This document shows positions 27,761 through 37,404 of a DNA stretch of 64,000 nt, one piece after another. Location: positions 1 through 64,000 of the forward strand of contig JARUHG010000005.1 in assembly GCA_031216755.1 (NCBI GenBank). Reading direction: 5' to 3'. Position 1 is the first letter of the stretch. Each line of letters opens with the position of its first letter. A program made the translations under genes and the position numbers. The notes under the pieces were generated by a model that was not told where the DNA came from, made no database searches, and saw nothing but the letters and a program-made list of their open reading frames with translations. The DNA comes from Lysobacter arvi (GTDB lineage: Bacteria > Pseudomonadota > Gammaproteobacteria > Xanthomonadales > Xanthomonadaceae).

Positions 27761-29998
27761 TCAGCCATTCCCCGGGGCGAACGGAAATTCGAGCGATTCG
27801 TAGTACTCCAGCGTGTGCGCCGGGGCCGCGTAGCCCTCGGGCAACGGTCGCTGCGAGAACGTCTGGAAATAGGCGATGCTCGCGTCGCGCCACCACTGCG
27901 CTTCCTTTTCCTGGATGGACAGGAAGGTGGCGACCTGCGCGTGGCGCTCGGGGTCGATCTTCCCCGACAGGCCCTCCCAGGTCCTGCGCATGCCGCGCAC
28001 CGCGTCGACGCCGCGCGTGTAACGCACGACGAGTTCGTCCCACAGCGGACGCCCGGACCGGGTCGTGTAGTCCCACGGCAGGTGGTGGAACCACAGCAGG
28101 AATTCCTCGGGCGTCTTCGCCGGATCGTCGAACCGCGCGGCGACCGGCCTGGCGTACTGCGACACGGCATCGCTGCCGCGCGTGGTGCGATCGAAGCCGA
28201 TGCCGTCCTTCGTCGCACGGTGGTAGTAAACGCTCGTCCAGTCGGCGCGCGGGCCGCCCTCGACCCACGGGCCGGGGCCGTAATGGTGGCCGCGTCCCAT
28301 CAGGTGGTGCAGGCCGAGCGGCGTCATGTAATTGACGACCGCTTCGCGCGACCCCATCATCATCGCGACGATGGGCTGCACGACGTCCGCGTCGTTGGAG
28401 AACGTCATGCGCGTCCATTCCTCGGCGATATCGCGCGCGGAAAGCTGCGGATTCCATGCGAGGCGGCCGAAGACGTACCAGTTGGCCTGATCGAAATGCG
28501 AGCCGCTCCAGTTGCGGTCGCTGCCGATGTTCGCCACGCCCGCCATGCCGGTGAGACCGCTCCTGTACAGCGTGTCGCGATGCAACTGCCCGTCCACGAC
28601 CTTCGCCACGGTCGAGCCTTCGCCGCGCACCCAGGTATCGGCGCGCAGCGTCTCCTCGTACATCGGCCCCAGGTACGCCAGGTGCGTGGCGAAGCCGAGG
28701 TATTCCTTGGTGATCTGGAACTCCATCATCAACGGCGTCTTCGGCATCGCGCCGAACAACGGATGGAACGGCTCGCGCGGCTGGAAGTCGATGGCGCCGT
28801 TCTTCACCTGCACCATGACGTTGCGGCGGAACTTGCCGTCGAGCGGAACGAACTCGTTGTATGCCTGCTTGGCGCGATCGTCGGGCGTTTCGTGCGAGTA
28901 CACGAACGCGCGCCAGATCACCGTGCCGCCGTGGGCCTTCACCGCGTCGGCGAGCATGTTGGCGCCGTCGGCGTGCGTCCGTCCGTAATCCTGCGGGCCG
29001 GGCTGCCCTTCGGAGTTCGCCTTCACCAGGAAGCCGCCGAAGTCGGGGATGGACGTGTAGATCTCGTCCGCCTTCGCCTTCCACCACGCGCGCACCTGCG
29101 GATCGAGCGGGTCGGCGGTCTTGAGGCCGCCGATCTCCACCGGCGCACTGAAACGCGCGCTCAGGAACACGCGGATGCCGTACGGGCGGAACACGTTCGC
29201 CAGCGCCGCGGCCTTTTCGATGTACATCGGCGTGAGCTGCTGCGCGCTCGCGTTGACGTTGTTGAGCACCGTCGCGTTGATGCCGATGGAGGCGTTGGCG
29301 CGTGCGTAATCGGTGTAACGCGGGTCGAGGTAGTCGGGCAGCTTGTGCCAGTCCCAGATCGATTCGCCCGCATAGCCGCGTTCGACGTGACGGTCGAGGT
29401 TGTCCCAGTGATTGAGCATGCGCAGCTGCGTGCGCGGAGCGTCGCGCAGGTCGAGCGACGCGAGCGGCTGGCGCGTCTGCAGCAACCGCAGGAAATGGAA
29501 CGCGCCGTGCATCGCGCCGGCGTCGGTGTTGGCGGCGATGGCGATGGCGTCGCGGCCGTCGACCTTGACGCTGCGGATGCGGTAGCCCTCGCGGCCGAGG
29601 TCCTTCGTCGCCAGGCCGAGGCGGGCAATCTGCTTCGACGAAGCCGGGGTTCCGACGATCAGCGCGCCCTCGATGGTGGCCGCGTCGGCCAGCGGCGGCG
29701 CGGCGCCGAGCAGGCCGCCGAGCCCGCGCTGGAGTTCATCGCGCGTGGCCCGCTGGCTCGGCGTTTCGGCCGGGGCGACCAGTTGGGCGATGCGGGCGCG
29801 ATACGGCGCGGCTTCGGCGTCGGGGATCGGGCGATACCGCAGCCACAGGTCGTAGCCGTCCTCGGCGAGCGCCGCCTTCGGCAACGACAGGGCGGCAAGC
29901 AGGAGCAACGCAAGGGCGAGGATGCCGGTGGACCGCCGGGCGGCGTGTACGCTGTCGCCGGGCGTGCGGGATGCCCGTACCATGTGCAAAGCTCTCAT
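27761..29998 (-). CDS. GH67 alpha-glucuronidase
   Basis: A 745-residue enzyme with an N-terminal hydrophobic signal ([15 protein letters not shown], ending KAALAEDG), suggesting periplasmic or membrane-attached location. GH67 motifs: [16 protein letters not shown] with the catalytic acid Glu, [11 protein letters not shown] with the Asp and [12 protein letters not shown] with the Glu of the inverting pair. It removes (methyl)glucuronic acid from the terminal non-reducing xylose of oligosaccharides. ATG 29998 has AGGA seven bases upstream; an earlier TTG does not. First gene of the minus-strand operon GH67-esterase-manD-GH43-GH3-uxuB. Confidence 0.95.
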   Translation of the reverse strand: MRALHMVRASRTPGDSVHAARRSTGILALALLLLAALSLPKAALAEDGYDLWLRYRPIPDAEAAPYRARIAQLVAPAETPSQRATRDELQRGLGGLLGAAPPLADAATIEGALIVGTPASSKQIARLGLATKDLGREGYRIRSVKVDGRDAIAIAANTDAGAMHGAFHFLRLLQTRQPLASLDLRDAPRTQLRMLNHWDNLDRHVERGYAGESIWDWHKLPDYLDPRYTDYARANASIGINATVLNNVNASAQQLTPMYIEKAAALANVFRPYGIRVFLSARFSAPVEIGGLKTADPLDPQVRAWWKAKADEIYTSIPDFGGFLVKANSEGQPGPQDYGRTHADGANMLADAVKAHGGTVIWRAFVYSHETPDDRAKQAYNEFVPLDGKFRRNVMVQVKNGAIDFQPREPFHPLFGAMPKTPLMMEFQITKEYLGFATHLAYLGPMYEETLRADTWVRGEGSTVAKVVDGQLHRDTLYRSGLTGMAGVANIGSDRNWSGSHFDQANWYVFGRLAWNPQLSARDIAEEWTRMTFSNDADVVQPIVAMMMGSREAVVNYMTPLGLHHLMGRGHHYGPGPWVEGGPRADWTSVYYHRATKDGIGFDRTTRGSDAVSQYARPVAARFDDPAKTPEEFLLWFHHLPWDYTTRSGRPLWDELVVRYTRGVDAVRGMRRTWEGLSGKIDPERHAQVATFLSIQEKEAQWWRDASIAYFQTFSQRPLPEGYAAPAHTLEYYESLEFPFAPGNG

Positions 29999-30096
29999 GC
30001 GCAATCCTGGTTGAACGGAAGACAAAGGCGCTCTCGACGCGGCATTCGCCGCGCGGTGCGGCCTCCGCGACCGCAGGCCGACATAAGGAACGAACG

Positions 30097-31155
30097 TTGG
30101 AGAAGCCGAGGAAATCGCTGCGCCGCAAGGGCGCCGCCGTCACCATCGATGAAGTCGCCGTGCTGGCGAGCGTTTCGCCGATGACGGTCTCGCGCGTGGT
30201 CAACGGCCAGGGCAAGGTCCGCGAGAGCACGCGCGAACGCGTGATGCGTGCGGTGAAGGAACTGGGCTACACACCCAACCTCGCGGCCAGTTCGCTCGCC
30301 GCCGCGCAGCACACGCGCGTGGCGTTGATCTACACCAATCCCAGCTCGGCCTACCTGCGCGAGCTGCTGGTCGGCGCGCTGCGCGGTGCGGCCCGCACCG
30401 CGGCGCAACTGATGATCGAAAGCTGGGACACGTACAACGCCGACGCGCAGCGCGCGGCCGCGCGCGAGATGAGCAAGAGCGTCGCCGGCGTCATCCTTCC
30501 GCCCCCGCTGTGCGAATCCAGGGCGGTCGTATCGGAGTTCCTGTCCGCCGGCGTGCCCGTCGTCGCGATCGCGTCGGGTCGCTTCAGCCAGGAGATCTCC
30601 TGCGTGCGCATCGACGACTTCCGCGCCAGCCAGGAAATCACCTCGTACCTGATCTCGCTCGGACACACGCGCATCGGCTACATCAAGGGCCATCCCAACC
30701 AGACCGCGAGCGCGCGGCGCTTCGAGGGTTTCCAGGCCGCGTTCGCGCAGGCCGGGCTGGAGATCGACAGCGCGCTGGTCCAGCAGGGTTACTTCACGTA
30801 CCGCTCGGGCCTGGAGGCGGCCGAGAAGCTGCTCGCGCACAAGAAGCCGCCGACCGCGATCTTCGCCAGCAACGACGACATGGCCGCGGCCGTGGTGTCG
30901 GTCGCGCATCGCCGCGGACTGGACGTGCCGCGCGACCTGTCGGTGGTCGGCTTCGACGATACGTCCGCCGCGACGACGGTGTGGCCGGAACTCACCACCA
31001 TCCACCAGCCCATCGCCTCGATGGCCGATTCGGCCGTCGACATCCTGCTGCGCGGCATCCGTCGCAAGGACAAGAGCACGCGCGTGGTGGTCGACCACGT
31101 CGTCGCCCACCAGCTGTGCCGACGCGATTCGGTGGCGGCGCCCAAGCGTTCCTAG
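30097..31155 (+). CDS. LacI-family regulator, probable repressor of the xylan/xylose regulon
   Basis: A 352-residue cytoplasmic transcription factor. The helix-turn-helix ([23 protein letters not shown], about residues 14-36) and the hinge helix (NLAASSLAA, near 58-66) are followed by the periplasmic-binding-protein-like effector domain with [12 protein letters not shown] and [13 protein letters not shown] start at 30097 has AAGGA seven bases upstream; earlier in-frame codons overlap the GH67 gene. It is divergent from GH67. The LacI-type palindromes in the window are its likely targets and xylose or an oligosaccharide its likely ligand; both are inferred, by analogy with XylR of Xanthomonas. 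Confidence 0.88.
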   Translation: MEKPRKSLRRKGAAVTIDEVAVLASVSPMTVSRVVNGQGKVRESTRERVMRAVKELGYTPNLAASSLAAAQHTRVALIYTNPSSAYLRELLVGALRGAARTAAQLMIESWDTYNADAQRAAAREMSKSVAGVILPPPLCESRAVVSEFLSAGVPVVAIASGRFSQEISCVRIDDFRASQEITSYLISLGHTRIGYIKGHPNQTASARRFEGFQAAFAQAGLEIDSALVQQGYFTYRSGLEAAEKLLAHKKPPTAIFASNDDMAAAVVSVAHRRGLDVPRDLSVVGFDDTSAATTVWPELTTIHQPIASMADSAVDILLRGIRRKDKSTRVVVDHVVAHQLCRRDSVAAPKRS

Positions 31156-31172
31156 TGGGAACGTTGGAAGGC

Positions 31173-31222
31173 GCGCCCGGGCAATCCGGCTGGAAATACT
31201 CCGCTTGGAGCCGCCCGGGCGC
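31173..31222. terminator. Inverted repeat between convergent regulator and transporter genes
   Basis: GCGCCCGGGC (31173-31182) pairs with GCCCGGGCGC (31213-31222): ten perfect base pairs with a 30-base loop. It sits between the stop of the LacI gene and the stop of the xylose transporter gene and can stop transcription from both sides. No U run follows, so it may be a roadblock hairpin and not a classical terminator. Confidence 0.55.
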
Positions 31223-31230
31223 TGCATGCG

Positions 31231-32664
31231 TCAGCCTTCCATCTGCTCCAGTTCCTTGCCCTTGGTCTCGTAGACGTACTTCAGGACAAAGAACACCGAC
31301 ACGATCGCGGCCACGGTGTAGATGCCGTAGGCGCCCGCCAGGCCGATGCCGGCCAACAGGATCGGGAAGGTCACGGTGATGGCGAAGTTGCTGGTCCACT
31401 GCGCGGCGCCGGCAACGGCCAGGCCCGAGCCGCGGATCTGGTTCGGGAACATCTCGCCGAGCATGACCCACATCACCGGGCCCCACGAGGCGTTGAAGAA
31501 GACCACGTAGACGTTGGCGGCGATCAGCGCCAGCGTGCCCATCGAATCGGACAGCATCAGCTTGCCGTTCGCGTCGAGCGATGCACTGGCGAAGGCGTAG
31601 GTCATCAGCGCCAGCGATACGGCCATGCCGACCGAGCCGATCCACAGCAGCGGCTTGCGGCCGATCTTGTCGATCAGCAGCACCGTGACCAGGCACGCGC
31701 CGATGCTGAGCGCGCCCGACAGCACGTTGATCAGCAGCGCGTCGCTTTCGGAGAAGCCGACCGCCTGCCACAGCACCGCGCCGTAATAGAACACGACGTT
31801 GATGCCGACCAGCTGCTGGAACGTCGCCAGGCCGATGCCGATCCACACGATCGGCCGGATCTTCCCGGTCGCCTTGTTGATCAGGTCCGACAGCTGCGGG
31901 CGATGGTGGTCGGTCGACAGCGAGGCGTCGATCTCGGCCAGCTTGCTCTGCGCTTCGTTCACGCCGTAGAGCTTGGTGAGCACCGCGAGCGCGTCGTCCT
32001 TGCGCTTCTTCACCACCAGGTAGCGCGGGCTTTCCGGAATGGTCAGCAGCAGCACCAGGAACAGCGCGGACGGGAAGGCCATCATCCAGAACATCCAGCG
32101 CCACGCCTCGTGCCCCATCCACAGCGGCTGCGTCGAGGCGCCGGCCATCTTGGCCAGGAGGAAGTTGCTGAGGAACGCGCAGAACAAGCCGAAGATGATC
32201 GCGATCTGCTGCACGGTCGCCAGGCGCCCGCGATAGCGCGCCGATGCGACTTCGGCGATGTACGCCGGCGACATCACGCTCGCCGCGCCGACGGCGAAGC
32301 CGCCGATCACGCGTGCGGCGACGAACATCGCCGAACTCGTGGCCGCGCCGGAGCCAATGGCGGAAATCAGGAACAGCACGGCCGAGATGATCAGCACCGA
32401 TCGCCGACCCCAGCGATCGGCCAGGCGGCCGGCGAAGAACGCGCCGATCGCGCAGCCCAGCAACATCGAAGCGACTTCGAAGCCCAGGCCGGCCTTGGTG
32501 GACTGGAACGCCTGCTGCAGGCCGTCGACGGTGCCGTTGATCACGCCGCTGTCGAAGCCGAACAGGAAGCCGCCGATGGTGGCGACGCAACTGACAAGAA
32601 CGATGAATCGGGTGTTTTCCGCGCTTGCGGCGGAGGTGGAACCGTCGAGCATGGCGCTGTTCAT
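31231..32664 (-). CDS. xylE: D-xylose:proton symporter (XylE-like sugar porter)
   Basis: A 477-residue inner-membrane carrier of the MFS sugar porter family with 12 hydrophobic segments. Signature motifs: GFLFGFDSGVINGT in segment 1, GRLADRWGRRSV and DKIGRKPLL in the loops after segments 2 and 8, PESPRYLV at the end of the first half, and QQLVGINVVFYYG in segment 7. XylE, GalP and GLUT relatives carry free hexoses or pentoses. Placement next to xylA/xylB makes xylose the likely cargo. A 227-base gap with no gene separates it from xylA. Confidence 0.9.
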   Translation of the reverse strand: MNSAMLDGSTSAASAENTRFIVLVSCVATIGGFLFGFDSGVINGTVDGLQQAFQSTKAGLGFEVASMLLGCAIGAFFAGRLADRWGRRSVLIISAVLFLISAIGSGAATSSAMFVAARVIGGFAVGAASVMSPAYIAEVASARYRGRLATVQQIAIIFGLFCAFLSNFLLAKMAGASTQPLWMGHEAWRWMFWMMAFPSALFLVLLLTIPESPRYLVVKKRKDDALAVLTKLYGVNEAQSKLAEIDASLSTDHHRPQLSDLINKATGKIRPIVWIGIGLATFQQLVGINVVFYYGAVLWQAVGFSESDALLINVLSGALSIGACLVTVLLIDKIGRKPLLWIGSVGMAVSLALMTYAFASASLDANGKLMLSDSMGTLALIAANVYVVFFNASWGPVMWVMLGEMFPNQIRGSGLAVAGAAQWTSNFAITVTFPILLAGIGLAGAYGIYTVAAIVSVFFVLKYVYETKGKELEQMEG

Positions 32665-32891
32665 TCGCGTATCTCGTTGATTTGGAGGACGGAACCGGAG
32701 ACCCGCAGTTCGGGACTCGGCACTCGGGAAAGCCGAAGCACTCACCAGCCAGGCGTCGCGCGCCCTTCCCCTTCGCGCCACGTCCTCCACTCTTCGCACA
32801 ACAGACCTGTCGCCTTCAAGCGGCCATTCCGCGCGTCGCGGGAATGGCCGCCGCCTGTCGCGGAACCCGGACGCCGGGTCCCGCACAGTTT

Positions 32892-34223
32892 TCAGCGAAG
32901 CAGGTACTGGTTGAGCAGGTTTTCGTAGCGCTCCTGCTTGCCGCTGATCTGCCTGGGCTCGCCGTTCTTGATGGCCAGCTCGCGCAGATCGGCCAGGCCG
33001 AGCTTGCCGCGTTCGAAGTCCTGACCGGCGCCGCCGTCGAAGCTGGCGTAGCGTTCCTTGCGCCAGGTCTCCCACGGCGAATCGTTGAGCAGCGCGTGCG
33101 CGACTTCCAGGCCGCGCGCGAACGCGTCCATGCCGCCGATGTGGGCGATGAACAGGTCTTCCATGTCGGTCGACTCGCGGCGCGCCTTCGCGTCGAAGTT
33201 CAGGCCGCCCACCAGGCCGCCCTGGCGCAGCACGACCATCATCGCGCCGACGGTGTCGTACAGGTCGGTCGGGAACTGGTCGGTGTCCCAGCCGTTCTGC
33301 GCGTTGCCGCGGTTGGCGTCGATGCTGCCGAGCAGGTCGTGGTCGGACGCCACCTGCAGGTCGTGCTCGAAGGTGTGGCCCGACAGCGTGGCGTGGTTGG
33401 CCTCGATGTTGAGCTTGAAGTCGTTGTGCAGGCCGTACTGGCGCAGGAAGCCGGCGACGGTGGCGCTGTCGAAGTCGTACTGGTGCTTCATCGGCTCCAT
33501 CGGCTTGGGCTCGATGAAGAAGTAGCCCTTGAAGCCGATGCTGCGGCCGTAGTCGCGCGCCATCGTCAGGAAGCGGGCGAAGTGCTCGACCTCGCGCTTC
33601 ATGTTGGTGTTGACCAGGCTCGCGTAGCCTTCGCGGCCGCCCCAGAACACGTAGTGTTCGCCGCCCAGTTCGACGGTGGCGTCCAGCGCGGCCTTCACCT
33701 GCACCGCGGCGCGCGCGACGACGTTGAAGTCCGGGTTGGTCGATGCACCGTTCATGTAGCGCGGGTGCGAGAACAGGTTCGCCGTGCCCCACAGCAGCTT
33801 CACGCCGGTGTCGTTCTGGCGCTGCCTGGCCAGCGCGACCATGTGCTTGAGGTTCTTCTCGTACTCGCCGATGTCTTCAGCGTCCGGTGCCAGGTCGACG
33901 TCGTGGAAGCAGTAGTACGGCACGCCGAGCTTGGTGATGAATTCGAACGCGGCATCGACCTTGTTTTCCGCCGTCTGCATCGGCGTCGCGCCTTCCCACG
34001 GGAACTTGCGCGTGCCCGGGCCGAAGGGATCGTGGCCGGCATTGGTGAAGGTGTGCCAATAGCAGACCGCGAACTTCAGGTGCTCTTCCATGGTCTTGCC
34101 GCCGATCTTCTTCTTGGCGTCGTACACCTTGAAGGCCAGCGGGTTGTTCGAGTCGCGTCCCTCGAACGGGATGCGGCCAATGCCGGGGAAGTATTCCTTG
34201 GCGCCGATGAAGTGGTTGCTCAT
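32892..34223 (-). CDS. xylA: Xylose isomerase
   Basis: A 443-residue cytoplasmic enzyme converting D-xylose to D-xylulose. All active-site elements are present: [13 protein letters not shown] (His57/Asp65 region), the catalytic pair His107 and Asp110 in [10 protein letters not shown], the metal ligands in [27 protein letters not shown] and [19 protein letters not shown]. The length is that of class II XylA enzymes such as E. coli (440). It lies 48 bases downstream of xylB and is probably co-transcribed with it under the operator at 35827. Confidence 0.97.
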   Translation of the reverse strand: MSNHFIGAKEYFPGIGRIPFEGRDSNNPLAFKVYDAKKKIGGKTMEEHLKFAVCYWHTFTNAGHDPFGPGTRKFPWEGATPMQTAENKVDAAFEFITKLGVPYYCFHDVDLAPDAEDIGEYEKNLKHMVALARQRQNDTGVKLLWGTANLFSHPRYMNGASTNPDFNVVARAAVQVKAALDATVELGGEHYVFWGGREGYASLVNTNMKREVEHFARFLTMARDYGRSIGFKGYFFIEPKPMEPMKHQYDFDSATVAGFLRQYGLHNDFKLNIEANHATLSGHTFEHDLQVASDHDLLGSIDANRGNAQNGWDTDQFPTDLYDTVGAMMVVLRQGGLVGGLNFDAKARRESTDMEDLFIAHIGGMDAFARGLEVAHALLNDSPWETWRKERYASFDGGAGQDFERGKLGLADLRELAIKNGEPRQISGKQERYENLLNQYLLR

Positions 34224-34271
34224 GTTCGTGGGAATCGCTTTGGTCGGTGGATGGATGCGCGGCGTGAAGGC

Positions 34272-35807
34272 TCAGCCCGCGGTGTCCGGATGCGGCGCGT
34301 ACAGCGTCTGCGCCGTGTCGAGGAAGCTCAGGAAACGCTGGTAATGCGCCGCATATGCGGCGACGGCATCGGCGTCCGGTCGCGTCGCCGTGGCGTCGTC
34401 CACGCGCACGTGCTCGCGCGCGATCGTGGCGATCGTCGTGTCGCGGCCGCGGGCGCGCTCGAAGGCCCACAGCGCCTGCAACGCGCCGCCGAACGCCGCA
34501 CCTTCGGCCTGCTCGGGCACCTGCACGGGCAGGTCGAACACGTCGGCGACCATCTGTCGCCACGTCGCACTGTGGCTGCCGCCGCCGGTGAGGCGGATCG
34601 AATCGAACGTCATGCCCGCCGCGCACAACGCATCGAAACCGTTGCGCAGCGCGTAGGTGGCGCCTTCCATCGCGGCGCGGTAGACGTTGCCGCGCGTGAG
34701 GTTCGCCATGTCCATGCCGTGCAGGCTGGCGCGCGCGTCGGGCAGGTTCGGCGTGCGCTCGCCGTTGAAGAACGGCAGCATCACCAGGCCGTCGGCGCCG
34801 GGCTTCGTGCCTTCCAGCACGGATTCGCCATCGCGGCTGGAGAAGCCGAACAGCCGGGCGACGTTCTCCGTGGCGACCGTGCAGTTCATCGTGCAGATCA
34901 GCGGCAGCCAGCCGCCGGTGGACGAGCAGAACGCGGCCCAGCCGGCGTTTTCGTCGACGACCGGCGTGTCCGAGCACGCGAACAGCGTGCCCGACGTGCC
35001 CAGGCTCATCGTCAGCACGCCCGGCGCGACGTTGCCGGTGCCGATGGCGGCCATCATGTTGTCGCCGCCGCCGGCCGCGACGATCACCTCGTGCGGCAGG
35101 CCCAGTTCGTCCGCGATGCGGGGCGCGATGGCGAAGCTCGCATCGGCGTCGACCAGCGGCGGGAGGAAATCCACGAGCTTCGTGTCGGCATCGGTGGCGG
35201 CGAGCATCTCGCGCGACCAGGTGCGCGTGCGCACGTCGAGCCAGCCCGTGCCCGACGCGTCGCCGTATTCCATCCAGCGCTGCCCGGTGAGCCAGAAGTT
35301 CACGTAGTCGTGCGGCAGCAGGATCGTCGCGAGCTTCGCGTAGACCTCGGGGCGATGCTTGCGCGTCCACGGCAGCTTCGAGGCGGTGTAGCCGGCCAGG
35401 ATCGGATTGCCCGCGAGCGTCACGCACCGGGCCGCGCCGCCGGCGGCCGACATGATCTCGTCGCACTCGCCGCTGGTGCTCGTGTCGCACCACAGCTTCG
35501 CCGGCGCGAGCACGTTGCCGTCGGCATCCAGCGGGACGAAACCGTGCTGCTGGCCGGACACGCCGATGGCGGCGACGGCGGCGCGCTGGACGGGATCGAG
35601 CTTGCCGAAGCAGGCGCGGATGGCGTCGATCCACCACTGCGCGTGCTGCTCGCGGCTGCCGTCGTTACCGGCGATGAGTTCCAGCGGCTGGCCGTGCGTG
35701 GCGACGATGCGGCGCGAGCGCGGCTCGTAGGCGACGAGCTTGACGCTCTGCGTGCCCACGTCCAGGCCGATGAACAGCGGTTCCGCGTGTCGTGCTGCTG
35801 CGCTCAT
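34272..35807 (-). CDS. xylB: Xylulokinase
   Basis: A 511-residue FGGY-family kinase that phosphorylates D-xylulose to xylulose 5-phosphate for the pentose phosphate pathway. The N-terminal phosphate-binding loop reads FIGLDVGTQSVKLVAY, substrate contacts are in GVSGQQHGFVPLD, and the second FGGY signature is around LTGGGSHSATWRQMVADVFDLPV. The ATG at 35807 has TGGAG ten bases upstream. A near-perfect LacI-type palindrome lies 20 bases before the start codon, a classic repressor position. Confidence 0.95.
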   Translation of the reverse strand: MSAAARHAEPLFIGLDVGTQSVKLVAYEPRSRRIVATHGQPLELIAGNDGSREQHAQWWIDAIRACFGKLDPVQRAAVAAIGVSGQQHGFVPLDADGNVLAPAKLWCDTSTSGECDEIMSAAGGAARCVTLAGNPILAGYTASKLPWTRKHRPEVYAKLATILLPHDYVNFWLTGQRWMEYGDASGTGWLDVRTRTWSREMLAATDADTKLVDFLPPLVDADASFAIAPRIADELGLPHEVIVAAGGGDNMMAAIGTGNVAPGVLTMSLGTSGTLFACSDTPVVDENAGWAAFCSSTGGWLPLICTMNCTVATENVARLFGFSSRDGESVLEGTKPGADGLVMLPFFNGERTPNLPDARASLHGMDMANLTRGNVYRAAMEGATYALRNGFDALCAAGMTFDSIRLTGGGSHSATWRQMVADVFDLPVQVPEQAEGAAFGGALQALWAFERARGRDTTIATIAREHVRVDDATATRPDADAVAAYAAHYQRFLSFLDTAQTLYAPHPDTAG

Positions 35808-35826
35808 GCGCGTCCGGCTCCAGAAA

Positions 35827-35840
35827 AGTTAGCGCTAACA
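35827..35840. promoter_or_regulatory. LacI-type operator AGTTAGCGCTAACA upstream of xylB
   Basis: The 12-base core GTTAGCGCTAAC is a perfect palindrome. Its right half, AGCGCTAACA, equals the published Xanthomonas xyl-box. It ends 20 bases upstream of the xylB start, where a bound repressor would block transcription start or elongation. Confidence 0.85.
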
Positions 35841-36091
35841 ATTTTGCGGCAGGAAAAAACCGCACTGGAAGAGACGACCAGCTGTGGCATCGGTGTGGAA
35901 CAGGGATCCCGTAGGTGGCATGCACTCTACCAGCGATGAGAAAAAAGCCTTGCTGCACTGCGCAAAGCCTTTTCCCACAACCACTTGCCGCTGCTGCGGC
36001 GCCGCGAAGCGGCCCTGTTCAGGCGGGAGGCGAATCCGCGCCCCGCCCTTCTTCCTGTCGGCCCCGCATTGCCAATGTCCCTGCGCGGGGC

Positions 36092-36105
36092 CGGTAGCGC
36101 TACCA
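36092..36105. promoter_or_regulatory. LacI-type operator CGGTAGCGCTACCA
   Basis: The 12-base core GGTAGCGCTACC is a perfect palindrome and equals the core of the box at 9114. It lies 285 bases upstream of xylB and nine bases after the stop of the small membrane protein gene. Confidence 0.8.
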
Positions 36106-36113
36106 GCGAGGCG

Positions 36114-36284
36114 TCACAGACCGCGGAAAATGCACGCGATCCAGAGCAGCACGAACGCCACGGCCACCAGCACGAAGGCGAACGGCGTGGGCAGGTGCAG
36201 GAAGCCCAGGCGCGCGGCCAGGCCGGCGCCTCCGGCCAGCGTGGCGATGAAGAACATCGGGAAACTCGGAGGCGTCAGGCCCAT
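36114..36284 (-). CDS. Small membrane protein, 56 residues
   Basis: ATG 36284 with AAAGGAACGA upstream opens a 56-residue frame starting MGLTPPSFPM. Two hydrophobic segments are visible (residues about 9-24 and 35-52, the second around FAFVLVAVAFVLLW) with a short polar turn between. A tiny inner-membrane hairpin protein of unknown function. It follows the NlpD-like gene by 30 bases on the same strand, so the two may be co-transcribed. I do not recognise a named family. Confidence 0.6.
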   Translation of the reverse strand: MGLTPPSFPMFFIATLAGGAGLAARLGFLHLPTPFAFVLVAVAFVLLWIACIFRGL

Positions 36285-36314
36285 CGGTTCGTTCCTTTCG
36301 GATGAAGCGCCGTG

Positions 36315-37166
36315 TCAGCGCGGAGGAAGGACGGTGCGCGGATCGACGAGTTGCCCGGCGCGCCGCAATTCGAAATGCAACATGTCGCGCTGGACGCCAG
36401 TGCGGCCCATCTCGGCGATCACCGCGCCGGCGGCGACGTTCTGCCCTTCGCCGACCAGCCGCTTGCGGTTGTGCGAATAGCTCGACACCCAGCCGCCCGC
36501 GTGTTCGATCACCACCAGTTGTTCGTAGCCGGGCGAGCCTTCGCCGGAATACAGCACTTTCCCGGCGGCGGTCGCGCGCACGGGGCTGCCCGCGGCGCCG
36601 GCGATGTCGAGCGCGTACGCCTTCGCGTCGCTGCGCGCGGGCACGTTCACCACCGCGCCGTCGGCGGGCCATCGCCACGACGTCCTGGCGGGATCGATCG
36701 CCTTCTTCGCTACCGACGCTGCGGCGGCGACCTTCGACGTTGTCGCCGCCGAGGCGTTCGGCTTGGCGGAAGCGGGGTTCGACGCGCTGGCGGACGCGGC
36801 CGGCTTGGACGCGGTGGGTTTGGGCGCGTCGCTCGTGTCCGGTAGCGGCTCGGTGCGCACGGTCGGTGCGGCCGGCGCTTTCGGCGGAGCCAGCGTCTTC
36901 GCCGCGGCGCCGGACGGAAGCCGCAGTCGATCGCCCGGATGGATGAGGAAGGGCTCGGTGATCCCGTTGGCCAGCGCGAGGTCGACCACGCTCACGCCGT
37001 TGCGCGCGGCGATGCCGTACAGCGAGTCCCCGGCCTGCACGACGACCGTGCCGTCGTTCGACGCCGTCGGGCCCGACGACGGCCACACCTTCACCGTCGC
37101 CGGCGTGCACGCGCACAGGCCGAGCAACAGCGCGAAGGACACCAGGAGAATTGCGGAACCACGCAC
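36315..37166 (-). CDS. NlpD-like LysM/M23 lipoprotein (amidase activator)
   Basis: A 283-residue lipoprotein with lipobox LLGLCAC (Cys near residue 18). A LysM domain follows (VVVQAGDSLYGIAARNGV, about 40-85), then a long Pro/Ala/Lys linker and a C-terminal LytM/M23 domain (about 165-283) with YALDIAGAAGSPV, SYSHNRKRLVGEGQ and LHFELRRAGQLVDP. The zinc ligand His usual in active M23 enzymes is missing at the first motif (AKAYALD), as in E. coli NlpD, so it should bind peptidoglycan and activate a cell-separation amidase instead of cutting. GTG start with AGG seven bases upstream. Confidence 0.87.
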   Translation of the reverse strand: MRGSAILLVSFALLLGLCACTPATVKVWPSSGPTASNDGTVVVQAGDSLYGIAARNGVSVVDLALANGITEPFLIHPGDRLRLPSGAAAKTLAPPKAPAAPTVRTEPLPDTSDAPKPTASKPAASASASNPASAKPNASAATTSKVAAAASVAKKAIDPARTSWRWPADGAVVNVPARSDAKAYALDIAGAAGSPVRATAAGKVLYSGEGSPGYEQLVVIEHAGGWVSSYSHNRKRLVGEGQNVAAGAVIAEMGRTGVQRDMLHFELRRAGQLVDPRTVLPPR

Positions 37167-37404
37167 GACGACCTGCCCGGGGGAAAACGCCCATGCCGGT
37201 CGCCTCGCGCGCCCGTGAGCGGGGCGGCGAGGTTATCCAGCGGCACCCCGACGCGGTACGCGCAATGTTCGCCTTGCGCATACCGGCAACGCCGTGGCTG
37301 CGGTGCGGAGGCCGCGTACATGCCGATACAAATCGCGACGCACGCGGACACAGTGGCGATACGCCCCGGCGGTCGAATGGCGACACCCCAACGAGGAATG
37401 CCCC

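Larger units (their letters stand above)
35808..36113. promoter_or_regulatory. Control region upstream of xylB
   Basis: A 306-base gap without a gene, holding two LacI-type palindromes (35827 and 36092) 265 bases apart. An A/T-rich stretch CAAAAT just upstream of the first box could serve as the -10 of the xylB promoter on the minus strand. The second box is also close to the 3' end of the small membrane protein gene, so it more likely works as a distal operator for xylB. Confidence 0.6.

Noticed and set aside
29999-30096. Operator between GH67 and the LacI-type regulator gene
   Set aside because: I looked for the TAGCGCTA core in the 98-base divergent gap and did not find it; control there must use another site or a weak variant.
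25763-30184. A plus-strand open frame of 1473 codons across the esterase and GH67 genes
   Set aside because: Antisense to clearly identified enzymes and with biased composition; a mirror frame.
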